A DNA stretch of 64,000 bases from positions 5,085,001 through 5,149,000 of the forward strand of contig NC_015510.1 in the NCBI RefSeq assembly GCF_000212735.1, in the 5' to 3' direction. Position 1 is the stretch's first letter, and each line of letters begins with the position of its first letter. A program made the translations under genes and the position numbers. Source of the stretch: Haliscomenobacter hydrossis DSM 1100. GTDB lineage: Bacteria; Bacteroidota; Bacteroidia; Chitinophagales; Saprospiraceae. Under the pieces are notes generated by a model that was given only the letters and a program-made list of their open reading frames with translations, had not been told where the DNA came from and did not search any database. Positions 54,139-63,896 of this stretch are shown in pieces.

Positions 54139-54350
54139 TGGTAAAGGATGTTGTAAGTAGTGGAAGTGTGTTAATCGACATAATTCAACGTAGAGATTTT
54201 GGATTTCAGCGACTTATTTTTTCGTGACAATGCAGCGCCTTGTCACGAAAAAATAAGGAAGATGAAATTCGAAAGATCAAGTTGAAGATGTTGATTAACA
54301 CAGTTCTACTACTTCGGCGTTAACTGGGGGGAAAAGTACGGAGAATAATC

Positions 54351-54406
54351 AAAAAAACAAGGGTCATTTGGCGGGTAGAAAATTGCCAAATGACCCTTGT
54401 TTTTTT
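54351..54406. terminator. Strong bidirectional terminator
   Basis: A 22-bp stem: A7-CAAGGGTCATTTGGC (54351-54372) pairs with GCCAAATGACCCTTG-T7 (54385-54406) around a 12-nt loop. A- and T-tracts on both sides allow action in both directions. Its edge overlaps the stop codon of the small charged gene. Confidence 0.85.
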
Positions 54407-54566
54407 AATCTTCGTCGTCGTCAGTATAGGATAACCATTTTTTAGGGTTATTGTATTTGGGTTTTTCCTTGGAAGCACCCATGGCCTTCTTGTTTTTGTC
54501 CTTGACAAACTCGGTGTCATCGAACTGACGATTCACGTTCTTTTTTTTGTTCTTTTCTTTTTTCAT
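54405..54566 (-). CDS. Small highly charged protein
   Basis: 53 residues from ATG 54566: a Lys/Asn-rich start (MKKEKNKKKNVNRQFDD), a middle with KDKNKKAMGASKEKPKYNN and an acidic end (SYTDDDED). The gene is short but has a good start, steady coding character and a strong terminator overlapping its stop, so I believe it is real. No known domain. Small proteins of this charge pattern are often ribosome- or nucleic acid-associated; nothing here proves it. Confidence 0.6.
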   Translation of the reverse strand: MKKEKNKKKNVNRQFDDTEFVKDKNKKAMGASKEKPKYNNPKKWLSYTDDDED

Positions 54567-54770
54567 GACTCTGCGAATTTACAGGGAAAGTGCACAGCGG
54601 ATTTTCAGATTTTTTTCGCTTGCAACTTTTAACCAGCACAGATTTTGGTGAAACAATGTTAAGTCGCGTCCAAATGTCAATGAAAAGATAAAGGGTATTT
54701 TTATTTGTTGCAAGTGTTGGGTAGGAAAAAATTTTTGCAGGGTGGGTAAAAGTGCAGTTTGAGCCTGGAT

Positions 54771-56114
54771 TTATTCTAGTTTTTCATCTACCCATTTGCT
54801 GATTTCCATAAAATTTGTGGCCAGAATTTTGCCATCGGGACCAATCAGGAAAATGGCAGGAAAGTCTTTTACCTGGAGTTGCCGGACGGGGGAACTGGCA
54901 TTGTTGAACAGGTTGGAATCGTCAAAGGCTTGAGGCCAACTGCGGTTGTAGCGCTCAATGTAGGATCTAACCTTGTTGATGTCCTCGTCGTAAGCCACGC
55001 TGATCATGTCCACCTTTTTCAATCTGGAAATTTTATCGTATAAATCTTGCACTTCCGGCATTCTTTTGATGCTGGGCGGCGACCAGGTTCCCCAAAAATC
55101 AATCACCAGGTACTGGTCGTTTTTTAAACAATCGGACAAACGCCGGGAAGCCCCGGTTACATCAATAAACACCATGTCGCGTGCAAAAAAACCAGGCTCT
55201 TTTCCCCAGAGTTTAATTTGCTCCGGCAATTCAATAAGGCGCAAGGAATCGCCATACATGGACAGGCCTGCCAATATCACCGGGTGTCCATCAAGCAACA
55301 GGGTATCGCCCCGCAATAATCCTTGTGTAAGATTCATCGGGCGATATTTGGGGCTGATGTGTGTGCGAACCGTTGGCCCTAAGTAAGTAGATGCAGATGG
55401 GGCTTTATGAAAAACCCTTACTTTGTACTCCAGTCCTTTGAAGCTGAAAATCCCGTCCAAATATTCATCCTGGATGATGCGCAACTCCAACAGGCGCTCA
55501 ATTTCATCTTTTACCCGGCGTAGGCGGATGATGCGGTAGGGATCAAAACGCAGCCAGGCGGTTCTTTTTTGGATCTGCTGTCCATCGAAGTGTTCGTAGT
55601 TCAGTTCTATTTCCGGAAGTTCAAAGCGGTGGTTTTCGTCCATCCTGAGGTTGAAACTGTTGTGTGTTGTATCAAACTCCAAAAGCACCTCGTCGGAAAA
55701 ATCCCGGTTTTGGTTTTTATCAAAAATCACCACCTTTTTTCCAGCGGTGTTGAACCCGACCAGCACATGGATCGTATGTCGATAAGTCGTGTCGGCGATC
55801 ATGGCGGTATCGCGATTGGACATGGGGATGGCCCGATAGGCTTGCTCGGAAAGCCTCCCCGCGCGGTAGTTTTCGTAGTCTTTTTGGGCCTGATTGAAAC
55901 AGATTTCCTGCACGCGGTGCAAGTTCAAATCAACCGGGATGCCATTGAAAGGGTAGGGGTTTTGGGTAGTCCGCAGCATGATGGAAATTCCACCCAGCGC
56001 GGCTTCTCCTTTTTGAGGATTAAGGTAAACGGAAAAAGGCCGCCCCATGCTGGTTTGACTACTGGCCAAAACCGGCAGGAGCATGATTATGGAGAGCAGA
56101 CTGAATTTCATCAC
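54771..56114 (-). CDS. TlpA/redoxin-like thioredoxin-fold protein lacking the active-site cysteines
   Basis: This 447-aa secreted protein has a signal peptide (KFSLLSIIMLLPVLASSQ). Residues about 25-300 form an N-terminal beta-rich domain of unknown type. Residues about 310-447 are a TlpA-type thioredoxin fold: LVIDFWGTWSPPSIKRMPEVQDLY, VDMISVAYDEDINKVRSYIE, VKDFPAIFLIGPDGKI. The usual WCxxC is replaced by W-S-P-P-S, so both redox cysteines are missing while the cis-Pro loop (DFPAIF) remains. It is therefore probably a binding or structural protein rather than a disulfide reductase. It lies just downstream of the FtsX-type permease cluster. Confidence 0.8.
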   Translation of the reverse strand: MMKFSLLSIIMLLPVLASSQTSMGRPFSVYLNPQKGEAALGGISIMLRTTQNPYPFNGIPVDLNLHRVQEICFNQAQKDYENYRAGRLSEQAYRAIPMSNRDTAMIADTTYRHTIHVLVGFNTAGKKVVIFDKNQNRDFSDEVLLEFDTTHNSFNLRMDENHRFELPEIELNYEHFDGQQIQKRTAWLRFDPYRIIRLRRVKDEIERLLELRIIQDEYLDGIFSFKGLEYKVRVFHKAPSASTYLGPTVRTHISPKYRPMNLTQGLLRGDTLLLDGHPVILAGLSMYGDSLRLIELPEQIKLWGKEPGFFARDMVFIDVTGASRRLSDCLKNDQYLVIDFWGTWSPPSIKRMPEVQDLYDKISRLKKVDMISVAYDEDINKVRSYIERYNRSWPQAFDDSNLFNNASSPVRQLQVKDFPAIFLIGPDGKILATNFMEISKWVDEKLE

Positions 56115-56220
56115 ATCCGTTTACATCCCAAGATGCAAAAAAATGGCGAATTGGTGGGTGGGAAAAATGATTTCAGGAGGAATTCATCCCTCACTTGTAT
56201 CCAGCTACCCACTCATGCAC

Positions 56221-58641
56221 TTACTCGCTGCGCATCGAGTTCACCGGATTGGCGGTTGCCGCCCGAATACTCTGCCAACCCACCGTTAACCCGGCAATCA
56301 GCACCACGCCCAAAATCGGCAATACAAAAAACCACCACCCTACCTGGATGCGGAAAACGTAGCTCTTCAACCATTGTTGCATCAATACATAAGCCAGTGG
56401 TAAGGCAACCACGCCAGCAATTAAGATGAGGCGAAAATACTCACTTGTCACCAGACTTACAATTTGTCCAATGTTGGCCCCCAACACCTTGCGGATGCTG
56501 ATTTCTTTGGCGCGTTTGCTCAAAATAAAGGCCGATAAGCCTAACAAACCGAGGCAAGCTACCACAATCGCCAGCAAAGTAAAACACCAGAGGATGGCAT
56601 TAAACTGCCGATCGACTTTGTATTGTTGATCGTAAAATTCGTCCAGGAAAACGTATTGAAAGGGGTTCCCCGGGAAGTAAGATTTCCAGGTACTTTCCAC
56701 TTTGGCCAGGGTTTCTTGCATGTTGGGGGTATTTACTTTGAGCGAATAGTATTGCCAAAAATTGGAGGCAGCATAAAAAACAATTGGATCATAATCGTTG
56801 CGCAGGGATTCCTGATGGTAATCCTTCATTACACCCACCACGTTCAAATCACCATCGGAATAGGTGACCTTTTGTCCAATGGCCGCTTCGGGTGTTTCAA
56901 ACCCGATGATGCGGGCAGCGGTTTCGTTCAGAATGATGTTTTGTTGAGCTGCGTCAGAAGCAAAGTTTTCCCGAAACTGCCGGCCAGCGATGATTTTTAG
57001 GCCATAGTTGTCCAGAAAGTTTTCATCTACACCCAAAGTCCGACAACGTTTTTCATTGCGCGTATTTTTCCGCCAAAAGGTAGTGGAATTGCCCACTTCT
57101 TTGCCAGGTATATCCGTGGAGGCACTGGTATTGAGGATGTCCGGATATCGCTCCAATTCCTGCAAGTAAGATTTTACCTTCAGCAAACCCAGGCTGTCGC
57201 GGGGCATGGTTTCTTGTATCACCAGGGTTTGATCAATGTTGACCCCCAAATCCAGGTTGCGCATGTACTGCATTTGTTGGTACAAACCCAGGATGACTGC
57301 AACCAAAATAATGGCCGCCGAAAACTGCCCGACCACCAAAATTTTGCGCAAAAGATTGTTCCCAATTTTGCCCGTTTCGGTCAATGCTACACTTTTTAGG
57401 GTTTGAATGGGCCGGAAACCAGACATTACAAAGGCGGGATAAAAACCTGCCAGCAGAGAACCTGCGATAAAAATGCCCGCCAATGTCGCCCAAAACGTCC
57501 AGTTTTGTAAACTAAGCCCCGGGATTTTTTTGCCCACCAAGTCACTGAAATACGGCAAGGACAATTGAAAGATCAGCAGCCCCAGCACAATGGCAATCAG
57601 ATTGACCAGCAGCGCTTCCACCAAAAACTGCCGGATCAATTGTTGTCGGATAGCCCCCACGACCTTGCGAATGCCAATTTCCTTGGAGCGATCCAAAGCC
57701 CGGGCGGTAGCGAGGTTGATGTAATTGATCCAGGCAATCACCAAAATCAAGAAACCCGCAATGGCCAAAAAGCCCAGGTATTTGAAGTTGCCATTGCCCT
57801 GCAATTCGTAGTCGTAGTGGGATTTGAGATGAATGTCTTTCAGGGGTTGCAACAAGAACTGCATGGTGTAACTGGTAGCCTTCATATCTTCACCCTTGTA
57901 ACGTTCGGCGAAGGAGGGCATTTTGGTGCGTAAAGTATTGACGTCGGCCCCAGGTTTCAGCAGGACATAGGTGTAATAATCCGACCAGCCCCAATTGTCG
58001 CGGATGCGACCACCGTCTGCTTCCACCAATTGAATGTATTTGTCAAAATTGAACAGGATCCCAAAGCGGATATGGGAGTTTTCAGGCAAGTCTTTCAAGA
58101 CGGCTTTGACCACAAAATCTTCATCACGATAACGAATGGTTCGGCCAAGGGCTTCCCCGCCACCAAAGTATTTTTGCGCGAGGGTCTCGGTTAGTACCAC
58201 GTCGTTGAGTTCCTTGAGCGCAGTGCCTGCATTACCTTTCGCAAAGGGGAAGGAAAAAACCTCGAACACGGAACGATCCACAAAAAAGAGCAATCCGGGT
58301 TCCAAATACACCTGCTCCCCAATTTGAAGAGGCCCACCTTGGCCTCGCCAGCGCACTGCATTTTCTACCTCCGGAAAATCCTTCATCATGGACGTAGCCA
58401 CGGGTGGATAGGTAAAAGCAAAGGTTTGGGTGGCGCCGCCCTTTTCGGTGATCTCCATCGGTACCCGGTAAATGCGCTCAGCATTCACATGGAAAGTATC
58501 ATAACTCCGCTCAAAATTCAGGTAATTGAGGATCACCAAAGACGCCGCCATCCCCAAGGACAAACCCATGATGTTCACGATGGAAAATGCGCGCTGTTTG
58601 CGCAGGTTGCGCAGGGCGATTTTGAAATAATTCTTCCACAT
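56221..58641 (-). CDS. FtsX/MacB-type ABC transporter permease (1)
   Basis: This 806-aa protein follows the MacB-PCD / FtsX double plan: N-terminal span (FSIVNIMGLSLGMAASLVIL), periplasmic MacB core, three central spans with the FtsX motif RSKEIGIRKVVGAIRQQL, a second short N-terminal-like repeat and periplasmic domain, then a second set of three spans with SKRAKEISIRKVLGANIGQI and the end AATANPVNSMRSE. Such duplicated permeases are widespread in Bacteroidota and probably act as mechanotransmission exporters with a separate ATPase, which is not in this window. It is one of four tandem paralogues, with 45 bp to the next. Confidence 0.9.
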   Translation of the reverse strand: MWKNYFKIALRNLRKQRAFSIVNIMGLSLGMAASLVILNYLNFERSYDTFHVNAERIYRVPMEITEKGGATQTFAFTYPPVATSMMKDFPEVENAVRWRGQGGPLQIGEQVYLEPGLLFFVDRSVFEVFSFPFAKGNAGTALKELNDVVLTETLAQKYFGGGEALGRTIRYRDEDFVVKAVLKDLPENSHIRFGILFNFDKYIQLVEADGGRIRDNWGWSDYYTYVLLKPGADVNTLRTKMPSFAERYKGEDMKATSYTMQFLLQPLKDIHLKSHYDYELQGNGNFKYLGFLAIAGFLILVIAWINYINLATARALDRSKEIGIRKVVGAIRQQLIRQFLVEALLVNLIAIVLGLLIFQLSLPYFSDLVGKKIPGLSLQNWTFWATLAGIFIAGSLLAGFYPAFVMSGFRPIQTLKSVALTETGKIGNNLLRKILVVGQFSAAIILVAVILGLYQQMQYMRNLDLGVNIDQTLVIQETMPRDSLGLLKVKSYLQELERYPDILNTSASTDIPGKEVGNSTTFWRKNTRNEKRCRTLGVDENFLDNYGLKIIAGRQFRENFASDAAQQNIILNETAARIIGFETPEAAIGQKVTYSDGDLNVVGVMKDYHQESLRNDYDPIVFYAASNFWQYYSLKVNTPNMQETLAKVESTWKSYFPGNPFQYVFLDEFYDQQYKVDRQFNAILWCFTLLAIVVACLGLLGLSAFILSKRAKEISIRKVLGANIGQIVSLVTSEYFRLILIAGVVALPLAYVLMQQWLKSYVFRIQVGWWFFVLPILGVVLIAGLTVGWQSIRAATANPVNSMRSE

Positions 58642-58686
58642 GGCATAACGATTTTAGTGGTGATTATAAAAAAAGTCCGCAGCAGA

Positions 58687-61131
58687 TCACTCGTTGCGCA
58701 AAGACTTCACCGGATTGTTAAAGGCGGCTCGCAGCGCCTGAAAACTGACCGTCAGGAGTGCAATCCCTAGTGCAGCAAGTCCGGCCAAGGCAAAGACCCA
58801 CCAGTGCAACTGGATGCGGTAAGCAAAGTTTTCCAACCAACGGATCATGGCATACCAGGCGATGGGACTGGCGATGACAAAGGCCAAAAGGGTAAGTCCC
58901 AGGAAGTTTTTATTGAGCAGGAATAAAATGTCCAATGCCGAAGCCCCGATGATTTTGCGGATGCCAATTTCTTTTCTGCGCCGCTCGATGATGAACAGGA
59001 CCAGGCCGTACAAGCCCAAACAGGCAATGAACAAAGCCAAACCTGTAAAGAGATTCAACACCCGACTCAATTGGGTTTCTGCCTGGAAATGCTGATCCAA
59101 TTTTTGATCCAGAAAATTGTAGGTGATGGGTACATTGGGTTCAAAAGCTTTCCATTGTTGCTCCACAAAAGCAACAGATTTTTCCAAATCACCCCCGCTA
59201 ATGCGAATGGCAACGTAGTCTTTAAACACAAAATCACTGAGCAATTGTAAAGCCAATGGTTTGATGGTATGGTGCAGCGATTCAAAGTTGAAGTCTTTGA
59301 TGACCCCGATGACTTGTAATTTCTGCTCGTCATTGGCACCCGCATTTTTGATCAAATATTTGCCAATGGGGTCCTGTAGACCCAGTGCCCGAACGGCGGA
59401 TTCATTTAAAACAAGTCCAAATGTATCAGAAGCGATGGTTTTGGAAAAATTGCGCCCGGCCACGAGTTCCATGCCCATGGTGGGCAGGTAGGCATCATCA
59501 ATTTGGTACCAATTGATGCCCTTTCCTTTGTCACTATTGCCTTCGGTAGAAAAATCCCGGGTTTGGTACGTTTGTAATCCTGGAACTCCGGTTGAAAATG
59601 AAGCCTGCACGATCGCGCTGTTTTGCCGGAGAGCCGCTTTAAATGCTTCACGCGCTTCTTCGATCTCGCGGTCATTTTGAATGACCAGTACGTTTTCTTT
59701 GTCAAAACCCAGTTGCCGGTTTTTGAAATAGCTAACCTGTTGGTTCACGATCAGCGTTGTGGCAATCAATCCGATGGAAATTACAAATTGGAACACCACC
59801 AGCGCATTGCGTATGTTGCCACCCTGCAATCCATTGGGTAAGCTGTCTTTTAATACCTGGAGCGGTTGAAAACGGGGCATGTACAAAGCAGGATAAATCC
59901 CGGCCAATAATCCGATCCCAGCCACGATCCCCAGGCCGATGAGCAGCATTTGAGGTGCCGACCAAAGTTGTTGCAACATCCCTTTGCCAAAAAGGCTTGC
60001 CGCGCCTTGATAAAATCCCTGCATGAAGACAAAACCCAGTAAGGTTGCCATGCTGCACAATACCAAAGATTCAGTCAAAAACTGGGTCACCAATTGTTTG
60101 CCCCTTGCACCCACGGCTTTTTTAACGCCAACTTCCTTAGCGCGTAGTGTAGCCTGAGCGGTGAACAAGTTGATGTAATTGATACAGGCCAGCAATAGAA
60201 TGAACAGGGAGATGGTGCTGAGCGTATTGACATAAGTGGCATTGCCATTGGGAGCCATTTCTTGCAACAAATCGGATTTCAGGTGGATGTCTCTTAGCCC
60301 TTGTAGGGGAAAACGCAGGAACAAACTGGCACTTTTTGTGGCCTCGTTGTTTTTCTGCAAGCTTGGCAAGGCATAGGTTTGCGCCAATTGATTCAACTTG
60401 CGTTGAGCAGCAGCGGTGGCAATGTCTTTTTTAAGCAGCATGTACGTGTGCATGACGGGCCAGGTCCAAATCTGATTGCGGTGCAGGTCCTCGGGATAAG
60501 AATTGGAAGATACCAAAAAATCAAATTGCAGATGGGTATTGGCGGGGAGGTCCTCGATCAAACCAGTAATTTTCCAGGGTGTACCCCCATCTTTCCCGCC
60601 TTTGAGGTAGCGGCCAAGGATGTGATTGTTTTCCACTGCTTTTTTCCCGAAGTAGCGGATGGCTACTTTCCGTGGCATCACCACTGAGGTAGGATTTTGT
60701 AGCGCCGTGGCTGGATCACCGGCCAGGAATTTGAATTTCAATACCTTGAAAAAATCCGCATCAGCGGCATATACTTTGGTTTCTCGAAATATTTTATCAA
60801 AATCATGATCGGGTCGCATCGTAAAGTCTGACCAGTAATACAATCTGCTCACAGCTTCTACCTCCGGGATGTTGTTGCGGATGGCCTCTGCCAAGGGCGG
60901 TGGCGTGGTGGCGAAACGCTCCTCCAGTTTGCCGTCGCCCCAATGGGTATTCAGCCTATAGATGCGCTGGGCATCCGGGAAAAATGCGTCGTAACTGCGC
61001 TCCCATTGTACATACTGCCAAATGACCAAACACGCAGCAATGCCAATCCCAAGACCGAGGATATTGATGCCTGCGGTAAGTTTGTTGCGCAAGAGATTGC
61101 GTTGCGCGATTTTCAGGTAATTCAGAAGCAT
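58687..61131 (-). CDS. FtsX/MacB-type ABC transporter permease (2)
   Basis: This 814-aa protein has the same plan: N-terminal span (LTAGINILGLGIGIAACLVIW), MacB periplasmic core, central FtsX block with LRAKEVGVKKAVGARGKQLV, second periplasmic part with the LVLNESAVRALGLQDPIGK motif, C-terminal FtsX block ERRRKEIGIRKIIGASALDI and the end AAFNNPVKSLRNE. It is a clear paralogue of its neighbours, 45 bp from permease 1. The ATP-binding partner is not visible here. A palindromic gap of about 300 bp separates it from permease 3. Substrate unknown. Confidence 0.9.
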   Translation of the reverse strand: MLLNYLKIAQRNLLRNKLTAGINILGLGIGIAACLVIWQYVQWERSYDAFFPDAQRIYRLNTHWGDGKLEERFATTPPPLAEAIRNNIPEVEAVSRLYYWSDFTMRPDHDFDKIFRETKVYAADADFFKVLKFKFLAGDPATALQNPTSVVMPRKVAIRYFGKKAVENNHILGRYLKGGKDGGTPWKITGLIEDLPANTHLQFDFLVSSNSYPEDLHRNQIWTWPVMHTYMLLKKDIATAAAQRKLNQLAQTYALPSLQKNNEATKSASLFLRFPLQGLRDIHLKSDLLQEMAPNGNATYVNTLSTISLFILLLACINYINLFTAQATLRAKEVGVKKAVGARGKQLVTQFLTESLVLCSMATLLGFVFMQGFYQGAASLFGKGMLQQLWSAPQMLLIGLGIVAGIGLLAGIYPALYMPRFQPLQVLKDSLPNGLQGGNIRNALVVFQFVISIGLIATTLIVNQQVSYFKNRQLGFDKENVLVIQNDREIEEAREAFKAALRQNSAIVQASFSTGVPGLQTYQTRDFSTEGNSDKGKGINWYQIDDAYLPTMGMELVAGRNFSKTIASDTFGLVLNESAVRALGLQDPIGKYLIKNAGANDEQKLQVIGVIKDFNFESLHHTIKPLALQLLSDFVFKDYVAIRISGGDLEKSVAFVEQQWKAFEPNVPITYNFLDQKLDQHFQAETQLSRVLNLFTGLALFIACLGLYGLVLFIIERRRKEIGIRKIIGASALDILFLLNKNFLGLTLLAFVIASPIAWYAMIRWLENFAYRIQLHWWVFALAGLAALGIALLTVSFQALRAAFNNPVKSLRNE

Positions 61132-61227
61132 AATTTTTTAATTTATTCGCTCAATTATACAGCCCCGATACCATAGAATGGAGTATGTTAAACACAACGA
61201 TTTCTTGATTTGGCTTCGCCAAATCGA

Positions 61228-61362
61228 TTTTTAACACGACGACGCGACGAAACGACGACGCGACGTCCTCAGTGCTTCGCGCTTCGTGACACGACGCCAT
61301 GCGTCGTGTTTTAGCGGTAGCTATCGTCGCGTCGTCGTTTCGTCGCGTCGTCGTGTTAAAAA
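61228..61362. repeat. Perfect 38-bp inverted repeat, CGACG-rich
   Basis: The left arm 61228-61265 and right arm 61325-61362 are exact reverse complements built of CGACGACGCGACG words. A smaller ACACGACGC / GCGTCGTGT hairpin lies in the loop, and a GATTTGGC-TTC-GCCAAATC hairpin lies just to the left. It occupies the gap 61132-61433 between two permease genes; no gene is present there. Confidence 0.9.
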
Positions 61363-61433
61363 ATTAAGCAGCGCAGCTGCTTCCTAAAAATCTATGTGTA
61401 CATAAGGTTTAGTTCTACAGGAGTTGCGAAGAG

Positions 61434-63893
61434 TTACTCACTCCGCAATGAATCCACCGGGTTCACTACCGCCGCTCGAATCGCCTGATAACTCAGCGTG
61501 AGCAGCGCAAAAGCAATCGCCATCCCACCTGCCAATGCGAACATCCACCACTCAATCGCAATGTGGAACGCAAAATCCTTTAACCATTGCTGTGCAAAAT
61601 ACCAGGCAATCGGTGATCCCAGCAAAATGGAGATACCCACCAACACCAAAAGGTCTTTGGACAACAAGGCTACAATATTCGAAATGGAAGCACCCAGAAT
61701 TTTGCGTACCCCAATTTCCTTGGTCCGCCGACCGATCATGAAGGAGACCAGACCAAACAAACCAATACAGGAAATAAAAATGGCAATCCCTGTAGCTGCA
61801 CCCATGATTTTGGAGGTGCGTTGTTCGTTTTCATAAAACTTCGCAATGTCTTCGTCCACAAAGGTGTATTCAAATTTTTCGCCGGGATAAACGGATTCCC
61901 AGCTTTGTTCCACCCGCTCCATGGTCTCTTTAAAGGAATCTGTTCCCTTACCCTGGGTAGCCAATTTAAGGCTCAGTTCACGGCGCTGCCCCAGCGGACT
62001 CATGGCAAGCACCAAGGGGCGGATGGGCTCATGCAAAGACCGGCTGTGAAAATCTTTGACTACGCCCACAATCGGATACGCCGTTTTGTCCTCGATCAAA
62101 CTTTTGCCCAAGGCTTCTTGCGGATGTTTAAAACCCAACTGTTTTAGCGCGGTTTCATTGATCAGGTACTCCCGCGTGGAGTCGGTAGGCAGTAGATTGC
62201 GCCCAGCCAACAGGGTAATATCGTACATACGCAGGTACGCGGTATCTGCGCCTTTGACCAAAAATTCATGGTCTTCGGTTTCTTTTTTGCCTTTAAAATT
62301 GAAAATGCGGGTATTGATTCCCTGGGAAGCGGGTGCATCGGCATGAATCGAAACCCCTTTTACCCCGATCAACTGCCGGACTTGATCGCCCAACAATGTT
62401 CTTTTCTCCGGCTCATATTGAAAAGGTGGCCGAAAATGTACCACTGCATCCGCATTGAAGCCCATTTCCGCATTTTGCATAAACTTGATCTGCCGCCCGA
62501 TGATGAGTGTTCCGGCAATCAGCGCCAGGGAAAAGGTAAATTGAAAAACGATCAAACCTTTGCGCAGCCATTCCACCCCGCTACCCGTACCTTTGCTGGA
62601 TAACTTGGCCTTCAATGCGACTGCTGGCCGAAAACCCGAGAGCACAAAGGCCGGATACAAACCTGCCAACACACTGACCAGCAAAAGTACAGCACCCATA
62701 AAAGCCAAAACAGTAGGGGAAAAGAGATTGAACGTTAAACCTTCGGGCAAAAATTCGGTAAAAAATAAGAGGGCACCCTTGGCCAGTGCAATGGAGAACA
62801 GCATGGCGACCAAAGTAATCAGCAAAGTCTCTCCCAAAAACTGACCGATCAACACGCCTCTGGTACCGCCCAAAACCTTGCGTACACCTACTTCTTTAGA
62901 ACGTTGAATCGATTGGGCGGTGGCCAGGTTGATAAAATTGATGCAGGCAATCAACAAGAGTAATCCTGCCACCAATGCCAAGGCATTGAGCGTTTTGCGG
63001 TTCGCAGGAGCAGCGCTGTCATTGAAAATCCCGATGGTGGAATAACGCAAGTCGGCCAGGGCTTGTAAGGGGTAAACCAGCTTGAGTTTGGGATCTTTAT
63101 CTACCTGGTATTTTTTGACCAATTGTGCCAACTGTTTGCTGAGTCGTTCGGCCTCGGCATCTTTAGACAATTTGATAAAAACCTGGGAAGAACTCGTGGT
63201 ACTGCCCCATTCTTTCATGCCTTCCAAGCCACCTACGTCATTTTTCAACCAGCTTTGAGGAATCGTGCTGAAAGAAATGAAATCGGTGAAATTCAGGTCG
63301 GTCTGTTTTGGCAAATCACTGACAATGCCGGAAACAGTCACCAGCAAGGAATCGTTGTAACTGATCTCCTGACCAAGTGCAGCGCGGGGTTCAATGTTGC
63401 CAAAATAAAATCTGGCCCTGCTCTCAGTGAGTACCACTTTAAAGGGCTCACTCAAGGCCGTTTGGGGCGTCCCGGCCAACCAGTGGTAGCTATCAAACAC
63501 CCGAAAATAGTCGGGTTCGGCGGCAATGACCCGGTTTTGCTCTTCAAAAATCTTGCCCTGCTCTTTTTGTGCGCCCAGACTTATTTTGAGGTTGCTCAAA
63601 GTCATAAAATGCCCCACCGCATCTACCCCGGTGCATTCCTTGCGTATGGCATTGGGCACCGGAAAAGCGATACCGCTGTTGGTCGCATCAAACAAACCAC
63701 TGTATACGCTGTACACGCGGTAAATGCGCTCTTTGTCGGGATGAAAAGTATCAAAGCTGCGTTGGTGATGAACCAGCAGAAAAATAACCAAACATGCGCT
63801 GATGCCAATGGCCAGTCCCATCACGTTGATGGTGCTGTGCAATTTGTACCGCAACAAATTGCGGAAAGCGATTTTGAAATGGTTTTTCAGCAT
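61434..63893 (-). CDS. FtsX/MacB-type ABC transporter permease (3)
   Basis: This 819-aa protein is a paralogue of permeases 1 and 2: N-terminal span (STINVMGLAIGISACLVIFLLV), MacB core, central FtsX block with IQRSKEVGVRKVLGGTRGVL, second periplasmic part (YLINETALKQLGFKHPQEALGK) and C-terminal block GRRTKEIGVRKILGASISNI, ending AAVVNPVDSLRSE. Its start codon lies 3 bp after the stop of the fourth permease, so those two are probably co-transcribed. Expected in the inner membrane with a separate ATPase. Substrate unknown. Confidence 0.9.
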   Translation of the reverse strand: MLKNHFKIAFRNLLRYKLHSTINVMGLAIGISACLVIFLLVHHQRSFDTFHPDKERIYRVYSVYSGLFDATNSGIAFPVPNAIRKECTGVDAVGHFMTLSNLKISLGAQKEQGKIFEEQNRVIAAEPDYFRVFDSYHWLAGTPQTALSEPFKVVLTESRARFYFGNIEPRAALGQEISYNDSLLVTVSGIVSDLPKQTDLNFTDFISFSTIPQSWLKNDVGGLEGMKEWGSTTSSSQVFIKLSKDAEAERLSKQLAQLVKKYQVDKDPKLKLVYPLQALADLRYSTIGIFNDSAAPANRKTLNALALVAGLLLLIACINFINLATAQSIQRSKEVGVRKVLGGTRGVLIGQFLGETLLITLVAMLFSIALAKGALLFFTEFLPEGLTFNLFSPTVLAFMGAVLLLVSVLAGLYPAFVLSGFRPAVALKAKLSSKGTGSGVEWLRKGLIVFQFTFSLALIAGTLIIGRQIKFMQNAEMGFNADAVVHFRPPFQYEPEKRTLLGDQVRQLIGVKGVSIHADAPASQGINTRIFNFKGKKETEDHEFLVKGADTAYLRMYDITLLAGRNLLPTDSTREYLINETALKQLGFKHPQEALGKSLIEDKTAYPIVGVVKDFHSRSLHEPIRPLVLAMSPLGQRRELSLKLATQGKGTDSFKETMERVEQSWESVYPGEKFEYTFVDEDIAKFYENEQRTSKIMGAATGIAIFISCIGLFGLVSFMIGRRTKEIGVRKILGASISNIVALLSKDLLVLVGISILLGSPIAWYFAQQWLKDFAFHIAIEWWMFALAGGMAIAFALLTLSYQAIRAAVVNPVDSLRSE

Positions 63894-63896
63894 GAT

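Noticed and set aside
54320-54520. A 66-codon - strand reading in the gap after the ATP-grasp-like gene
   Set aside because: It overlaps in another frame the better 53-aa charged gene and runs through the terminator hairpin.
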